This document shows, piece after piece, positions 30,395 through 30,511 of a stretch of 30,511 nt of DNA. The DNA lies in assembly GCF_001949145.1 (NCBI RefSeq), contig NW_019091418.1, positions 1,935,565-1,966,075 on the forward strand. Reading direction: 5' to 3'. Made by a program: the position numbers and the translations under genes. This DNA comes from Acanthaster planci (lineage: Eukaryota; Echinodermata; Asteroidea; Valvatida; Acanthasteridae). The notes under the pieces were generated by a model. The model was not told where the DNA came from and searched no databases. It saw nothing but the letters and a program-made list of their open reading frames with translations. Position 1 is the first letter of the stretch, and every line of letters begins with the position of its first letter.

Positions 30395-30511
30395 CAGGTC
30401 ATCTGGGGTGAGCTTCAGAACCGGTCTGGTCCGAGGCTATCTACGAAGAGCCTCAAAACCGGATGGTTTTGGCCATCAACTTGAAGGAGAGAGAGCTAGA
30501 ACAGCGGAGAC
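30395..30511. other. Right edge, GC-richer, unassigned
   Basis: The window ends in sequence of higher GC with two small dyads, GAGGCT/AGCCTC and AAAACC/GGTTTT, near 30434-30470. No coding frame can be defended. Confidence 0.3.

Overview
This is eukaryotic nuclear DNA from an animal. It has no bacterial gene organisation, coding capacity is sparse, the introns are bounded by GT/AG, and much of the sequence is decayed retroelements and DNA transposons. The only host gene I recognise is a UDP-glucuronosyltransferase (UGT) with four linked exons. The mix of BEL/Pao, Ty3/Gypsy, CR1/Rex1-like LINE, Penelope-like and piggyBac-like relics fits a marine invertebrate. An invertebrate deuterostome such as amphioxus, a hemichordate or an echinoderm is my guess. 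The species is not proven by the sequence.

Layout, left to right. 145-889 is a 5'-truncated, frameshifted LINE reverse transcriptase. 1295-2855 is a non-coding element whose inverted ends are tandem arrays of a 16-18 bp unit; identical 8-bp flanks (GTTTCTCC) suggest a foldback-type DNA transposon with its target-site duplication. 3770-7830 is a badly broken BEL/Pao gag-pol (gag, aspartic protease, RT, RNase H). No integrase was found; instead it runs into a piggyBac-type transposase C-terminus at 7894-8055. 8575-10060 and 13038-14690 are two diverged direct copies of one segment, each with a tRNA-like core. Between them lie a dead UGT exon on the plus strand (10808-11124) and an AT-rich dyad-symmetric satellite (12617-12839).

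15238-21400 on the minus strand holds the 3' part of the UGT gene. Its four exons are 319, 232, 220 and 289 nt, with compatible phases and good splice sites. They carry the UGT signature motif, a C-terminal transmembrane helix and a short cytosolic tail. A small inverted-repeat element sits in the 4.2-kb last intron. The N-terminal exon or exons were not found upstream.

22420-23714 is a Penelope-like element fragment with an (AAAC)n expansion inside its coding sequence. 24245-25746 on the minus strand is a truncated Ty3/Gypsy gag-pol with a possible primer-binding site at 26105-26122. From about 26.1 kb to the right edge I recognise no gene, apart from a weak exon candidate at 30268-30394.

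The transposable elements are all fragmentary and show no sign of working together. The UGT exons are the only part that looks like a maintained gene. Single unresolved bases (n) occur at 2711 and 5085.
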